37,513 nt of DNA from an uncultured Spartobacteria bacterium. GTDB taxonomy: Bacteria > Verrucomicrobiota > Verrucomicrobiia > Chthoniobacterales > UBA6821. Below, one piece after another: positions 17,173-25,977 of this stretch. The position numbers and the translations under genes are program-made. The notes below the pieces were generated by a model. It saw only the letters and a list, made by a program, of their open reading frames with translations. It made no database searches and was not told the DNA's origin. The stretch is taken from positions 1-37,513 of the forward strand of contig CAIJRY010000068.1 in assembly GCA_903823215.1 (NCBI GenBank), given 5' to 3'. Numbering within the stretch: position 1 is the first letter of the stretch; each line of letters begins with the position of its first letter.

Positions 17173-18246
17173 TTACTTTGCTGAAAACCGATAGATGATT
17201 GTATTCTTGAAAGTTTGGCCTGGCTTGAGGACGACCGATGGAAAATTTTTGTGGTTTGGAGAATCGGGATAATGCTGTGGTTCGATACAGAATCCCGCGC
17301 GGAAATTATAGATACTACTACCCTTACCAGTGAGAGTGCCATCGAGAAAATTGCCCGTGTAGAACTGGAAACCGGGCGCGGTGGTGAGTACTTCCATGAC
17401 ACGCCCGCTCTTGGGATCTTCGACCTTGGCAACGATAGCCAGCTTGCCGAGGAACTTCGCCGCAACCCAGTTATGGTCGTAACCTTTGCAAAATTTCAAC
17501 TGTTCATCCTTTTCGTTAATGCGTGCACCGATTGTTGTCGGCTTGCGAAAATCAAAAGGAGTCCCTTTCACCGAAGCGATCTTACCTGTCGGAATGAGGT
17601 TCTTATCAACGGGCGTGAATCGGTCGGCTTTGAGCGTCACGAGATGATCGAGGATGTCACCCTTCCCCTGTCCAGCTAGGTTGAAATAGCTGTGGTGGGT
17701 GAGGTTGACGATCGTCTTCTTGTCGGTCTTGGCACGATAAACGAGTTTCAGCTCATTCCTATTTGTCATGGTGTAGGTGGCTGTGACCACGAGTGTGCCA
17801 GGGTATCCCTCTTCTCCATCCTTGCTGATGTAAGTCAGCTTAAGCGAGGGCCCCTGCTTGGTCATGAGCGGTATCGCATTCCAGACCACCTTGTCAAATC
17901 CCTTGATCCCTCCATGCAGGGAGTTGGGCTTGTTATTGATAGCAAGTTGGTAAGTCTTGCCATCCAAAGAGAATTTTCCACATGCGATACGGTTACCGTA
18001 ACGCCCAACGAGACAACCGAAGTAAGGGCTTTTTGTTTCATATTCCGGGAGCGTCTTGAAACCAAGTACGATGTCGCTGAATTTCCCGTTACGGTCAGGC
18101 ATCTTGAGGGTGGTAACGATACCACCGTAATTACTGATTGTCGCTGTTGCTCCCTTGCAATTGGTCAGCGTGTAAATTAAGACTTTTTGGCCCTCCGCGG
18201 TGATGCCAAATGGTTTTGATGGGATGTTCGGTTCTGCGGTATGCAT
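17173..18246 (-). CDS. galM: Aldose 1-epimerase (galactose mutarotase)
   Basis: GalM interconverts alpha and beta anomers of galactose and glucose. The 357-residue product has the expected motifs: ISNYGGIVTTLKMPDRNG, GRYGNRIACGKF, NNKPNSLHGGIKGFDKVVW with its catalytic-site histidine, LTHHSYFNLAGQG with the second histidine, and FCIEPQHYPDSPN with the catalytic glutamate near the C-terminus. The start is the ATG at 18246. A longer open frame to 18444 runs into the divergent GH1 gene and is not credible. No ribosome site is evident. It stands first in a likely operon with the SSS symporter and feeds the same sugar route as the GH1 enzyme. Confidence 0.93.
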   Translation of the reverse strand: MHTAEPNIPSKPFGITAEGQKVLIYTLTNCKGATATISNYGGIVTTLKMPDRNGKFSDIVLGFKTLPEYETKSPYFGCLVGRYGNRIACGKFSLDGKTYQLAINNKPNSLHGGIKGFDKVVWNAIPLMTKQGPSLKLTYISKDGEEGYPGTLVVTATYTMTNRNELKLVYRAKTDKKTIVNLTHHSYFNLAGQGKGDILDHLVTLKADRFTPVDKNLIPTGKIASVKGTPFDFRKPTTIGARINEKDEQLKFCKGYDHNWVAAKFLGKLAIVAKVEDPKSGRVMEVLTTAPGFQFYTGNFLDGTLTGKGSSIYNFRAGFCIEPQHYPDSPNHKNFPSVVLKPGQTFKNTIIYRFSAK

Positions 18247-18344
18247 GAAGGGGAGGGGTAGCCAATACGGCAGTAATCGGCAGAGTATAAGGTGCCAATG
18301 TGTGCAAAAAATGTCTACTCTTTGCAAGACTACTTGATGATCAT

Positions 18345-18368
18345 AAGGAACCACTGAGTAAATCCCAC
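18345..18368 (+). repeat. 24-bp dispersed repeat, copy 2
   Basis: The word AAGGAACCACTGAGTAAATC followed by CCAC matches 14350-14373 at 21 of 24 bases. It lies 18 bases before the GH1 start and about 100 bases upstream of galM, which reads the other way. Confidence 0.5.
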
Positions 18369-18385
18369 TAGCTACCAAGTTGATT

Positions 18386-19873
18386 ATGGACTCCCCCACT
18401 GCTTTATCCCGCAGATCTTTTCTCGGCACGACGGCAGCCGCCATTGCTTCCGGACTACTACCTCATTCGTCAACAGCCAAGGAAACGGCTACTCAGCAAG
18501 GAGCTAAGCATGGTGGAATTTTCCCAAAAGATTTTCAATGGGGCACGGCAACAGCAGCCTATCAGATTGAGGGTGCGGCAGCAGCGGATGGTAAGGGGCC
18601 AAGCATCTGGGATGTTTTTTCCAAGAAACCAGGAGTCATCAAAAATGGCGACAACGCCGATGTCGCCTGTGATTTCTACGACCGCTTCCCCGATGATGTG
18701 AAGCTGATGGCGGAGTTGGGGGTGAAGCATTTTCGCTTCAGTATCTCTTGGCCTCGAGTGCTCCCACAAGGGACGGGAAAGGTGAACGCAAAAGGCTTGG
18801 ATTTTTACAAGAAGCTCACAGACACCCTGCTCGCACACGGGATCACTCCCCACGTCACGCTCTACCACTGGGATCTGCCGCAAGCTCTTCAGGATCGCTA
18901 TGCCGGATGGCAGAATCGTCAGGTTGTGGAGGACTTCGGTGCCTATGCCTCCCTCATGGGAAAAGAGCTTGGCGATCGCATCCAATACTGGATGACGCTC
19001 AATGAGATTGCGAGTTTCACGGGTGGACCCTACGGCATTGGTAAACCTGGTACCGCCGCACCCGGTGTCACTCTTTCCTCAGAGAAGGAGCGCAATCAGA
19101 TCATCCACAACGCACTACTTGCTCATGGCACCGCCTGCATGGCGCTGAGAGCATCGTGTCCAAAAAAACCTAATGTCTCCCTCGCGGAAAATTACTCGCC
19201 TTTTGTGCCTGTCGTGGCAAGTACCGCCGGAGTCGAGGCTGCGTGCAAAGCCTTCCGACGCGAGAACGGTGGCAAGCTCATTCCCATCCTCACCGGAAGC
19301 TATGATCAAGGTTGGTTGGAGGATCACAAGAACTCCCTGCCGGACATCCTCCCCGGTGACATGAAGATCATTCATCAACCTCTCGATGCCCTAGGTTGTA
19401 ACTGTTACACTGGAAGGTATGTCGCACCCTCGGCTGATCCCAAGGGATATGAGATGATTCCCTGGTTTCCCAATTTCCCGATGGGAAATATCTCATGGTT
19501 GCACATAGTTCCCGAGTCGATCTACTGGGCGGTACGCCTTGTCGGGGAGGCAGTGCATCTTCCCGAGTTGCCGATCTTTATCAGTGAGAATGGCTATGCC
19601 GACGGCGCGGTGGCTGATAGCGCGGGGCTTGTGAAGGACATTGATCGGATCATGTATTTCCGAGCCTACCTGACCCAGCTTGCACGGGCCAAATCCGAGG
19701 GAATACCTGTCATCGGTTATTTCCCATGGAGCCTCATGGATAACTTTGAGTGGAGTGATGGTTTCTCAGCGCGATTCGGACTCGTGCATGTGGACTATGC
19801 CACCCTGAAGCGAACCCCAAAACTGAGCTACCACTGGTATCAGGGAGTCATCCGCACTGGCAGCATAGTTTGA
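18386..19873 (+). CDS. GH1 family beta-glycosidase with Tat signal
   Basis: This 495-residue enzyme hydrolyses beta-linked glucosides or galactosides. It begins with a twin-arginine export signal (ALSRRSFLGTTAAAIASGL), so it should be folded in the cytoplasm and exported. The GH1 barrel starts FQWGTATAAYQIEGA. YHWDLPQAL and the acid/base motif WMTLNEIAS (E207) follow, then the nucleophile motif FISENGYADG (E401). GYFPWSLMDNFEWSDGF is the usual aglycone-site segment. The proline that normally follows the acid/base Glu (NEP) is Ile here. The ATG at 18386 is preferred over a TTG six bases upstream. With divergent galM and the symporter it makes a small sugar-use module. Confidence 0.94.
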   Translation: MDSPTALSRRSFLGTTAAAIASGLLPHSSTAKETATQQGAKHGGIFPKDFQWGTATAAYQIEGAAAADGKGPSIWDVFSKKPGVIKNGDNADVACDFYDRFPDDVKLMAELGVKHFRFSISWPRVLPQGTGKVNAKGLDFYKKLTDTLLAHGITPHVTLYHWDLPQALQDRYAGWQNRQVVEDFGAYASLMGKELGDRIQYWMTLNEIASFTGGPYGIGKPGTAAPGVTLSSEKERNQIIHNALLAHGTACMALRASCPKKPNVSLAENYSPFVPVVASTAGVEAACKAFRRENGGKLIPILTGSYDQGWLEDHKNSLPDILPGDMKIIHQPLDALGCNCYTGRYVAPSADPKGYEMIPWFPNFPMGNISWLHIVPESIYWAVRLVGEAVHLPELPIFISENGYADGAVADSAGLVKDIDRIMYFRAYLTQLARAKSEGIPVIGYFPWSLMDNFEWSDGFSARFGLVHVDYATLKRTPKLSYHWYQGVIRTGSIV

Positions 19874-19882
19874 TCCATCAGA

Positions 19883-21043
19883 TCAGCACCCCAAAAGCAG
19901 TTTCAGATTTTTCACGGAATCAAAATATTCCACGGCTGTTACGCGGGCGGCATTGGAGAGTTGCTTCCAATCCACGATCACACGCTGTGTCGCATCAACC
20001 GCCTCATCTAAAGTCCGGACAAAAAGCATTCCAGACTCCGGGGGTAAGAATCGTTCCGCTCCCGTTGGCTCCGTCACCACGGGACGACCCAAGGCTAGAA
20101 AAGCCGCCGCACGATCGCTCAGCCATCCGCTTCCCATGAGCGCTTCCAATTTAACCGCCGTAAACTCAGCCGTTGCCCCTGCGAGATAACGGTAGTAGGC
20201 GGCAGGTGTACGCGTCAGACGATGTGGTGTCACCACACTCCAACCATGGGATCGAAGCCTTTCCCTTTCGGGATCATCGGCGTTAAGGTTCATAGCAAGT
20301 TCAAAAGTCACACCATTGACTCGCTTCGGCAGTTCCATATAGGGAGCGAAAGCCGCTTGCTTTGAGTAATCGCGCCATTCCCCTCCTATCGTGATATTTC
20401 CATCCCAATACCATTGTCCGATCGTGGTAAAACGGGGTTTGGGCGGACTCTTCGGGCGCGGTTGTGCTTTGAGCAGTTCGGTATCGACCAGAGGAAAATA
20501 ACTTTTCCAAGCGACAATCGGCTTGGGCAATCGCTGATCAATCTGATCCATGCAAAGCCCGATTGACCAAAACTCATCATGGCAAGACTGCCCCATCTCC
20601 ATTTGATCCATCCAGAAGAGTACTTCCGTGGGATCAAGACTGCAAAGGAGCCTCCGCCCGAAGAGGTTCGCAAGCGGCGGCTTCAGCGAGTAGCTGAGAT
20701 TCAGCAACACACCATGCCGCGCAAGCTCCAGCAGCATCTTTTGCGAGAGACCAAAGGACTGCATCTGGTCAAGGTGATGCTCCTCGGGTCCCTGCTCCTT
20801 CTGCACAGGTCGTAGCAGCAAACAAGACTCCAGATCATAAGCAGCCATCCGCCGCTGAAAAACACGAATGCAATGGGCATCCTTTACGGGATCACCACTC
20901 GCTTGCAGTACTTCCAGCCAAATGCCGCGATACTCGGGCATCCTCTTGAGACCCATCAGGTATTGCAATGGTACAGAGAAATTCCCTCCACCTTCGGGAT
21001 ATTTTGCGGCGAACCCACAACCGACAAAAACTGGCGTTGTCAT
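19883..21043 (-). CDS. Glycosyltransferase-like protein, paralogue 1
   Basis: This 386-residue protein has the outline of a GT-B glycosyltransferase. The C-terminal block SGWLSDRAAAFLALGRPVVT then EPTGAERFLP resembles the donor-binding region of GT4/CgeB-like enzymes. The same block occurs in the gene just upstream (21040-22221), and the N-termini also align (a GxxxxxxxYLxGLxRM/LxxxxG pattern). No signal peptide or membrane segment is visible. The start overlaps the stop of the upstream paralogue by four bases (ATGA), and an ABC exporter begins the operon. It is probably involved in building a surface glycoconjugate. The donor and acceptor are unknown, and family assignment needs a profile search. 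Confidence 0.7.
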   Translation of the reverse strand: MTTPVFVGCGFAAKYPEGGGNFSVPLQYLMGLKRMPEYRGIWLEVLQASGDPVKDAHCIRVFQRRMAAYDLESCLLLRPVQKEQGPEEHHLDQMQSFGLSQKMLLELARHGVLLNLSYSLKPPLANLFGRRLLCSLDPTEVLFWMDQMEMGQSCHDEFWSIGLCMDQIDQRLPKPIVAWKSYFPLVDTELLKAQPRPKSPPKPRFTTIGQWYWDGNITIGGEWRDYSKQAAFAPYMELPKRVNGVTFELAMNLNADDPERERLRSHGWSVVTPHRLTRTPAAYYRYLAGATAEFTAVKLEALMGSGWLSDRAAAFLALGRPVVTEPTGAERFLPPESGMLFVRTLDEAVDATQRVIVDWKQLSNAARVTAVEYFDSVKNLKLLLGC

Positions 21044-22221
21044 ACTCCTGCTCGGTCTAGGAGTGACTTCAACACTTTCTCAGCCTCAAAAACCTCACGG
21101 GCAATTTCCAAAGCAGCACGGCTATGCTTTTTATAGTCGGCTCGGATGGCGGCGACTCCCTCGACGATTTCTTCCATGGAGGAGAAGGCGATGAGCCCCT
21201 CCCTGCCACCGTAGTGGGCTTCAAATCCGGTGGCCTGAGTCAGCACGGGTCGTCCGGCAGCCAGATAGCAGGCGGTGCGGTCGCTGAACCAACCTGTATT
21301 CAGGCGGACATACTGATCCTTGGCACAGGTGAATTCCCCCTTGGAGTTGCGGATATAATCCCGATACCCATCCCAATCGACACTCAGGTCGTGGGGCAAC
21401 ACAAGCCTCCAGTCATTTTTTTTAAAAAGCTCGCGCTCCTCTTCCTTCTTGATGTCGGTTGCCATTTCAAATGGTTCGCCCGAGAGCCTTGGTGCCTCGA
21501 TAAACCGGAGGAACTCAAGGGATTTGCTCCAGAGGTAGTTCGACTCATGCCAGATGATGTCTTTCTTGCCGCTGGTGGACCAGTTGCAAATCGTCGTGAA
21601 GAGTGCGGCTGGATCGGGGGCGGGAGCCTCAGGCGTAGGACACCAGAGATCGGTCACGATCGGTTGCCTTGTCGTGAGCCACGGCAGATCATGCGTCGGA
21701 ACGGCAAATGCCGGGGTGCCGATATTCTCACCAAAAGTGAAGAGATGCCTGTGGGCCTTGAGGTAATCAATGGTCTCGCTCTCACCCAGATCGATCTTGA
21801 TCTGCTCCACCCCGGGATCGCTCTCGACATAGATCAGATGACGGATGAAATTCAGCTCGTCGTTGAGATTATGCGAGCCACAGATATTCAGGGCACAATC
21901 GGCATCCTTGTAGAGTTGATTGAGAGCCTCACGCGACATTCCCGCAACCTCAACGGGATCCTTGTAACGGGCGCAGTAGGCCCACCGACCCTCGAATCCA
22001 TGCTGAACTGCAAGTTTTCTAAGTGTCTGCGCGGCGTAGGAGTAATCGGAATTGATGTCGAAAGCGACGGGGTTATAGGGATAATTGGAGGTATCCTCGA
22101 CATAATACACCTCATGGCCGAGTCGCTGGAGGCCAACAAGGTAATGAATGTGCTGCCAGATGACCCCAGCGATGGGCATTCCTCCCATGAATCCGAGAAC
22201 GATGATTTTTTTCTTACTCAT
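21040..22221 (-). CDS. Glycosyltransferase-like protein, paralogue 2
   Basis: The 393-residue product begins KKIIVLGFMGGMPIAGVIWQ, then HIHYLVGLQRLGHEVYYVED, the N-terminal Rossmann opening of a GT-B enzyme. FTFGENIG lies mid-protein. The C-terminal LNTGWFSDRTACYLAAGRPV then LTQATGFEAHYGG block is the likely nucleotide-sugar site and is shared with the downstream paralogue. Both ends of the gene overlap neighbours by four bases (ATGA with the ABC gene and with paralogue 1), so the three genes are translationally coupled. It should be cytosolic. It probably supplies sugar residues to a molecule exported by the ABC transporter. That role is inferred from context. Confidence 0.72.
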   Translation of the reverse strand: MSKKKIIVLGFMGGMPIAGVIWQHIHYLVGLQRLGHEVYYVEDTSNYPYNPVAFDINSDYSYAAQTLRKLAVQHGFEGRWAYCARYKDPVEVAGMSREALNQLYKDADCALNICGSHNLNDELNFIRHLIYVESDPGVEQIKIDLGESETIDYLKAHRHLFTFGENIGTPAFAVPTHDLPWLTTRQPIVTDLWCPTPEAPAPDPAALFTTICNWSTSGKKDIIWHESNYLWSKSLEFLRFIEAPRLSGEPFEMATDIKKEEERELFKKNDWRLVLPHDLSVDWDGYRDYIRNSKGEFTCAKDQYVRLNTGWFSDRTACYLAAGRPVLTQATGFEAHYGGREGLIAFSSMEEIVEGVAAIRADYKKHSRAALEIAREVFEAEKVLKSLLDRAGV

Positions 22222-24035
22222 GATGATTGGATTTTTGAATTGATCGAAGTTTCCGGTTCATGCCCGGCGGCACGATAGAGCCGGGCGTAGGAGCCATTCA
22301 GCGCGAGGAGTTGCGGCCCTGTTCCCTGTTCGGCGATACGGCCATTTTCCAAAAGCACCACCCGTCCCAGATGGTGTATCGTGGAGAGTCGGTGCGTGAT
22401 GATAAGAGTCGTACGCCCCTTCATCAGGTCGGCGATGGTCTCCATGATCGCCTTCTCGGTCGAGGGATCGAGAGCGGAAGTCGGCTCATCTAGCAGGAGG
22501 ATCGGTGCATTCTTGAGAAAGGCCCGTGCGATGCCAAGCCGCTGTCGTTGGCCCACGCTGAGGTGTCCGCCTCGTTCACCGACAGGCGTGTCAAATCCCT
22601 GTGGCTGCGCCATGATGAAGTCATAAGCCTGTGCCCGCTTGGCCGCCTCGATGATCTCGGCTTCGGTAGCCCCCTCACGGCCATAGGCGATATTTTCACG
22701 GATGCTGCTCGAAAAGAGAAGCGTATCCTGTAGCACCATCCCGATCTGGGCTCGCAGAGAAGCCTTTTTCAGTGATTTGAGATCATGGCCGTCAAGACGC
22801 ACCACTCCCGCACTCGGATCATAAAAGCGTGGCACCAGACTGATCAGCGTGCTTTTGCCTGCACCGGTGCCACCGACAAAGGCCACTGTCTCACCCGGCG
22901 CGATCGCAAGATCGATCCCGGCGAGCACCGGAGCCTTCGGGTCATAATGGAAGACGACTCCGGAAAAGCTGATTTCTCCTTTGGCAGACGGAATGTCAAT
23001 GGCTCCCGGAGTGTCCTTAGTCTCCTCTTCTCGGTCGAGTACCTCGAAGCAGCGTTGAGCTCCGGCTGCCGCTCCCTCCAGTGCCCAAGCGGTGTAAGTC
23101 AGTTGTTGGATCGGCTGATAGAGCGTGGCGAGATAGGCGACAAAAACAGTGAGATCCCCAAGACTCAGGTTGCCAGCGAGCACCTGCACAGATCCCTCGT
23201 AATACATGGCGGAGGTACCCAAGGCGATTAGGGTCGTCACGACGAGCGCACTCCGCATGGAGGTCATCTGAAGACGAAAGTTGGCCTCCAGACTACGTGT
23301 GGCATGACGGATGAACTGCGAAACTTCAAACGATTCCCGTCCAAAAGCCTGCACCATCCTGATCGCCCCGAGACCCTCCTGAGTCGTCGCCAGCAGATCA
23401 CTTTCCCGCTCCTGGATCGTCGTCGATTCACTTCGGATCCGATCCCCATAATGGCGGATCGCCCAGAATAGGGGAGGCACCACCACCAGCGAAACGAGGG
23501 TCAGCTGCCAGTTCATCTTCAGCATGATGGAGAAGGCACCGACCAGCGTCACGATGGCCCCGAAGATCGTCGTGAATCCTTTATTGTAGATCGTCTGGAT
23601 CGACTGCGAATCATAGGCGACGCGGAAAGATGAGTCACTGCTTCGCCGCGCATCATGGAATTGCAAGGGCAACGCCTGAAGGCAGGTATAGATCTGGGTG
23701 CGAAGATGAAGGAGAGCCTTGAGTCCCACCTTGATGAAGAGGGCGTTGGAGAAAAGATTCACCAGTCCTGCCAGCACCGTGATGAGCAGAAGCACGGCAC
23801 TCAGCACCAAGGCCGCACCATAAGAATTCGTCCATCCCAACCAATGGGCAATGACCTCTCTCGACCCCGCCACACCCGGCGCGGTCTTGTTCTGCAGGAC
23901 TCCGTCGATCAGGTATTTCACAGGCCATGGAGCGAGGAGATTGAAACCTATCCCAGCTGCCATGAGAACGATGGCAACAATTGTCTGCCCCGTGTAGGCA
24001 CGGAAATATCTGAGGGTTCTGAGGTAAATGGACAT
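22218..24035 (-). CDS. ABC exporter, fused permease and ATPase (MsbA-like)
   Basis: This 605-residue half-transporter has a six-helix permease domain (residues about 15-320, first helix IVAIVLMAAGIGFNLLAPWP) and a C-terminal nucleotide-binding domain. In order it has Walker A GGTGAGKST (near 386-394), the Q-loop segment IGMVLQDTLLFSSSI, the signature LSVGQRQ (near 490), Walker B ILLLDEPTSALD and the switch histidine in LIITHRLS. It would work as a homodimer in the inner membrane and export a lipid, glycolipid or peptide. The coupled glycosyltransferase-like genes point to a lipid-linked or glycosylated cargo. MsbA itself is one candidate, but the operon context argues for a more specialised exporter. 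Confidence 0.92.
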   Translation of the reverse strand: MSIYLRTLRYFRAYTGQTIVAIVLMAAGIGFNLLAPWPVKYLIDGVLQNKTAPGVAGSREVIAHWLGWTNSYGAALVLSAVLLLITVLAGLVNLFSNALFIKVGLKALLHLRTQIYTCLQALPLQFHDARRSSDSSFRVAYDSQSIQTIYNKGFTTIFGAIVTLVGAFSIMLKMNWQLTLVSLVVVPPLFWAIRHYGDRIRSESTTIQERESDLLATTQEGLGAIRMVQAFGRESFEVSQFIRHATRSLEANFRLQMTSMRSALVVTTLIALGTSAMYYEGSVQVLAGNLSLGDLTVFVAYLATLYQPIQQLTYTAWALEGAAAGAQRCFEVLDREEETKDTPGAIDIPSAKGEISFSGVVFHYDPKAPVLAGIDLAIAPGETVAFVGGTGAGKSTLISLVPRFYDPSAGVVRLDGHDLKSLKKASLRAQIGMVLQDTLLFSSSIRENIAYGREGATEAEIIEAAKRAQAYDFIMAQPQGFDTPVGERGGHLSVGQRQRLGIARAFLKNAPILLLDEPTSALDPSTEKAIMETIADLMKGRTTLIITHRLSTIHHLGRVVLLENGRIAEQGTGPQLLALNGSYARLYRAAGHEPETSINSKIQSS

Positions 24036-24188
24036 GCTGAAAAGCTCCCAATGAGGAAAGCCGATGATTTCAAGTTACTTCTTCGACGCGGAAGGTCACG
24101 CCGGAACACTTTGTCAACGCAAAGATTTTTCTAATTCGTTGAACGCTGTACCCCCCATACCTGTCTCACCCTATACAAAGACACCACT

Positions 24189-24380
24189 ATGAAATCCTCC
24201 TACAAATCTAAAAAAACACTTTCTAAGATCACCACAATGTCACTTGGTGATCTGGTGTCTGCGGTCTCCAGCTACGCCCGCAACGAGCGGGAGACTCTTG
24301 CCGCCATTCAGGATCTCTTTCGTAAGGGAAGCGTTGTCGCCCAGACCGCCCAGGGCCGCAAACGCCTCAGATTGGCATAA
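24189..24380 (+). CDS. Small basic protein of unknown function
   Basis: The 63-residue frame starts at an ATG and encodes a basic N-terminus (KSSYKSKKTLSK), then a predicted helical stretch (LGDLVSAVSSYARNERETLAAIQDLF) and a basic end (GRKRLRLA). There is no membrane segment. The composition and the codon choice after the first ten codons look like coding sequence of the region, and nothing overlaps it. It stands alone between the divergent ABC gene and purB. No clear ribosome site is visible and no family is recognised. It could bind nucleic acid, judging only from charge. Confidence 0.55.
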   Translation: MKSSYKSKKTLSKITTMSLGDLVSAVSSYARNERETLAAIQDLFRKGSVVAQTAQGRKRLRLA

Positions 24381-24567
24381 GGGAAAAAGCCGGATTCAGG
24401 AATAAGGATTCCGGATTCAACCCATTCTCCTGACCCGCTTCGTATGCAGTCGGCGATGCTCTGATCTCTGAATCCCGATCACTTACCCACTTGATTTTCT
24501 GAACGTCAATCGGTTGATTTTTTCATTTTTCCTTCTGCCTTTTGACTTTGCTTCTTAGGCTTGAGGG
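24381..24567 (+). other. purB upstream region with short repeats
   Basis: The 187-bp leader region contains three GGATTC words (two as CCGGATTCA), including the small palindrome GGAATAAGGATTCC. It also holds a T-rich segment with CATTTTTCCTTCT at 24524-24536; the same 13 bases occur at 174-186 in the lysA/phoH spacer. No RNA gene or riboswitch was recognised. Confidence 0.4.
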
Positions 24568-25866
24568 ATGATTGAACGCTACAGCCTGCCAAAGATGCGC
24601 TCCATTTGGACGGAGCAACGGAAACTCGAGATCTGGCTCGAAATCGAAACCCTTGCCTGTGAAGGGATGGCCGAGCTGGGTATCGTCCCCAAGGAAGATG
24701 CCGCCACGATCCGTGCCAAGGGAACCTTCAAGATCGAGAATGTGCGCGAGATCGAGAAACGGACCAATCACGATGTCATCGCCTTTCTCGAAGAAGTCGC
24801 CACCCATGTCGGGGAACCAGCCCGCTGGATTCATCGCGGCCTGACCTCTTCCGACCTTCTCGATACCACACTCGCCGTGCAGATGTGCGAATCGACCGAC
24901 ATCCTGCTGGCTGATCTGGAGGAGCTTCGCAAGGCCATCGCCGTGCGGGCCATCGAGCACAAATTCACCCCGATGATCGGTCGCAGCCATGGCATCCATG
25001 CCGAACCCGTCACCTTCGGACTGAAACTCGGCGTCATGTATGATGAGTTTGGCCGTGCCATCGAGCGGCTGAAGCAGACCCGCGAGCGCATCGCCTACGG
25101 GATGCTCAGCGGAGCCGTTGGCACCAATGCCCACCTTGACCCCAAGGTCGAAGCCTTCGTCTGCGAAAAACTCGGCCTCAAGCCAGCCGCAATCTCGACC
25201 CAGATCATCCAGCGTGACCGTCATGCGGAGTTCATGACCACACTCGCCCTCATCGGATGTAGTATCGATTGCTGGGCCACCGAGTTCCGCCATCTTCAGC
25301 GCACCGAGGTACTGGAAGTAGAGGAAGCCTTTGCCAAGGGACAGAAAGGGAGCTCCGCCATGCCCCACAAACGGAACCCCATCACCGGCGAACGCCTCTG
25401 CGGACTCGCCCGAGTCCTGCGTGGAAATACCCAGACCGCTATGGAAAATGTCGCCCTCTGGCATGAACGCGACATCAGCCACAGCAGCGCCGAGCGGATC
25501 ATCCTGCCCGACTCCTGCACCCTGCTCGACTACATGCTCGTCCTCCTCACCCGCCTGGTGCGCGATCTCACCATCTATCCCGAGCACATGAAGCGGAATA
25601 TGGAGATCACTCTCGGTCTCTACGGGAGCCAAGCGGTTCTCCTCGAACTCACCGATCGGGGCATGGCACGCAAGAACGCCTATGAGGCCGTCCAACGCGC
25701 CGCCATGCGGACCTGGGCTGAGAAGATTCCCCTCTTAAAGACCCTCAGCGAAGAGAGCGAAGTCATCGCCTATATCCCTGCCGGAGAGCTTGAGAAAATC
25801 TGTTCACCCGAACGCCACTTCACCCATGTGGAGACGAGACTCAGAGCCGTGGGAATTGAGTGCTGA
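24568..25866 (+). CDS. purB: Adenylosuccinate lyase
   Basis: PurB removes fumarate from SAICAR and from adenylosuccinate in purine synthesis. The 432-residue product opens MIERYSLPKMRSIWTEQRKL. It has the substrate-binding TSSDLLDT (about 92-99), the histidine motif GRSHGIHAEPVTFG (about 137-150) and the fumarase/aspartase-superfamily signature GSSAMPHKRNP (261-271) with the catalytic serine loop. Length is typical of the bacterial type similar to B. subtilis PurB. The cassette array starts 104 bp downstream in the same orientation, so purB transcripts could read into it. Confidence 0.96.
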   Translation: MIERYSLPKMRSIWTEQRKLEIWLEIETLACEGMAELGIVPKEDAATIRAKGTFKIENVREIEKRTNHDVIAFLEEVATHVGEPARWIHRGLTSSDLLDTTLAVQMCESTDILLADLEELRKAIAVRAIEHKFTPMIGRSHGIHAEPVTFGLKLGVMYDEFGRAIERLKQTRERIAYGMLSGAVGTNAHLDPKVEAFVCEKLGLKPAAISTQIIQRDRHAEFMTTLALIGCSIDCWATEFRHLQRTEVLEVEEAFAKGQKGSSAMPHKRNPITGERLCGLARVLRGNTQTAMENVALWHERDISHSSAERIILPDSCTLLDYMLVLLTRLVRDLTIYPEHMKRNMEITLGLYGSQAVLLELTDRGMARKNAYEAVQRAAMRTWAEKIPLLKTLSEESEVIAYIPAGELEKICSPERHFTHVETRLRAVGIEC

Positions 25867-25937
25867 TAAACCAACACGGTAGGAACCGGGGCGGTAGACT
25901 ACGATGATACTTGGTAAGGGTGAGATGTCGGCCATTA

Positions 25938-25967
25938 TTGCAATAGAATGACATGTCGTTCTAAAAT
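25938..25967 (+). promoter_or_regulatory. Possible promoter at the head of the cassette array
   Basis: TTGCAA (25938-25943) and TAAAAT (25962-25967) are separated by 18 bases and end three bases before the GTTAGCG box that begins the first cassette. Boxes match the sigma70 consensus at 4 and 5 of 6 positions. If used, it would act like an integron Pc promoter and give an almost leaderless transcript for the ATG at 25978. It overlaps an imperfect hairpin (about 25925-25953) that might be the purB terminator or part of an att site. Confidence 0.3.
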
Positions 25968-25977
25968 ACGTTAGCGC

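Noticed and set aside
24523-25695. Long open frame on the minus strand opposite purB (390 codons)
   Set aside because: It is antisense to a fully supported purB and resembles no protein. Such frames arise from the GC-rich codon pattern.
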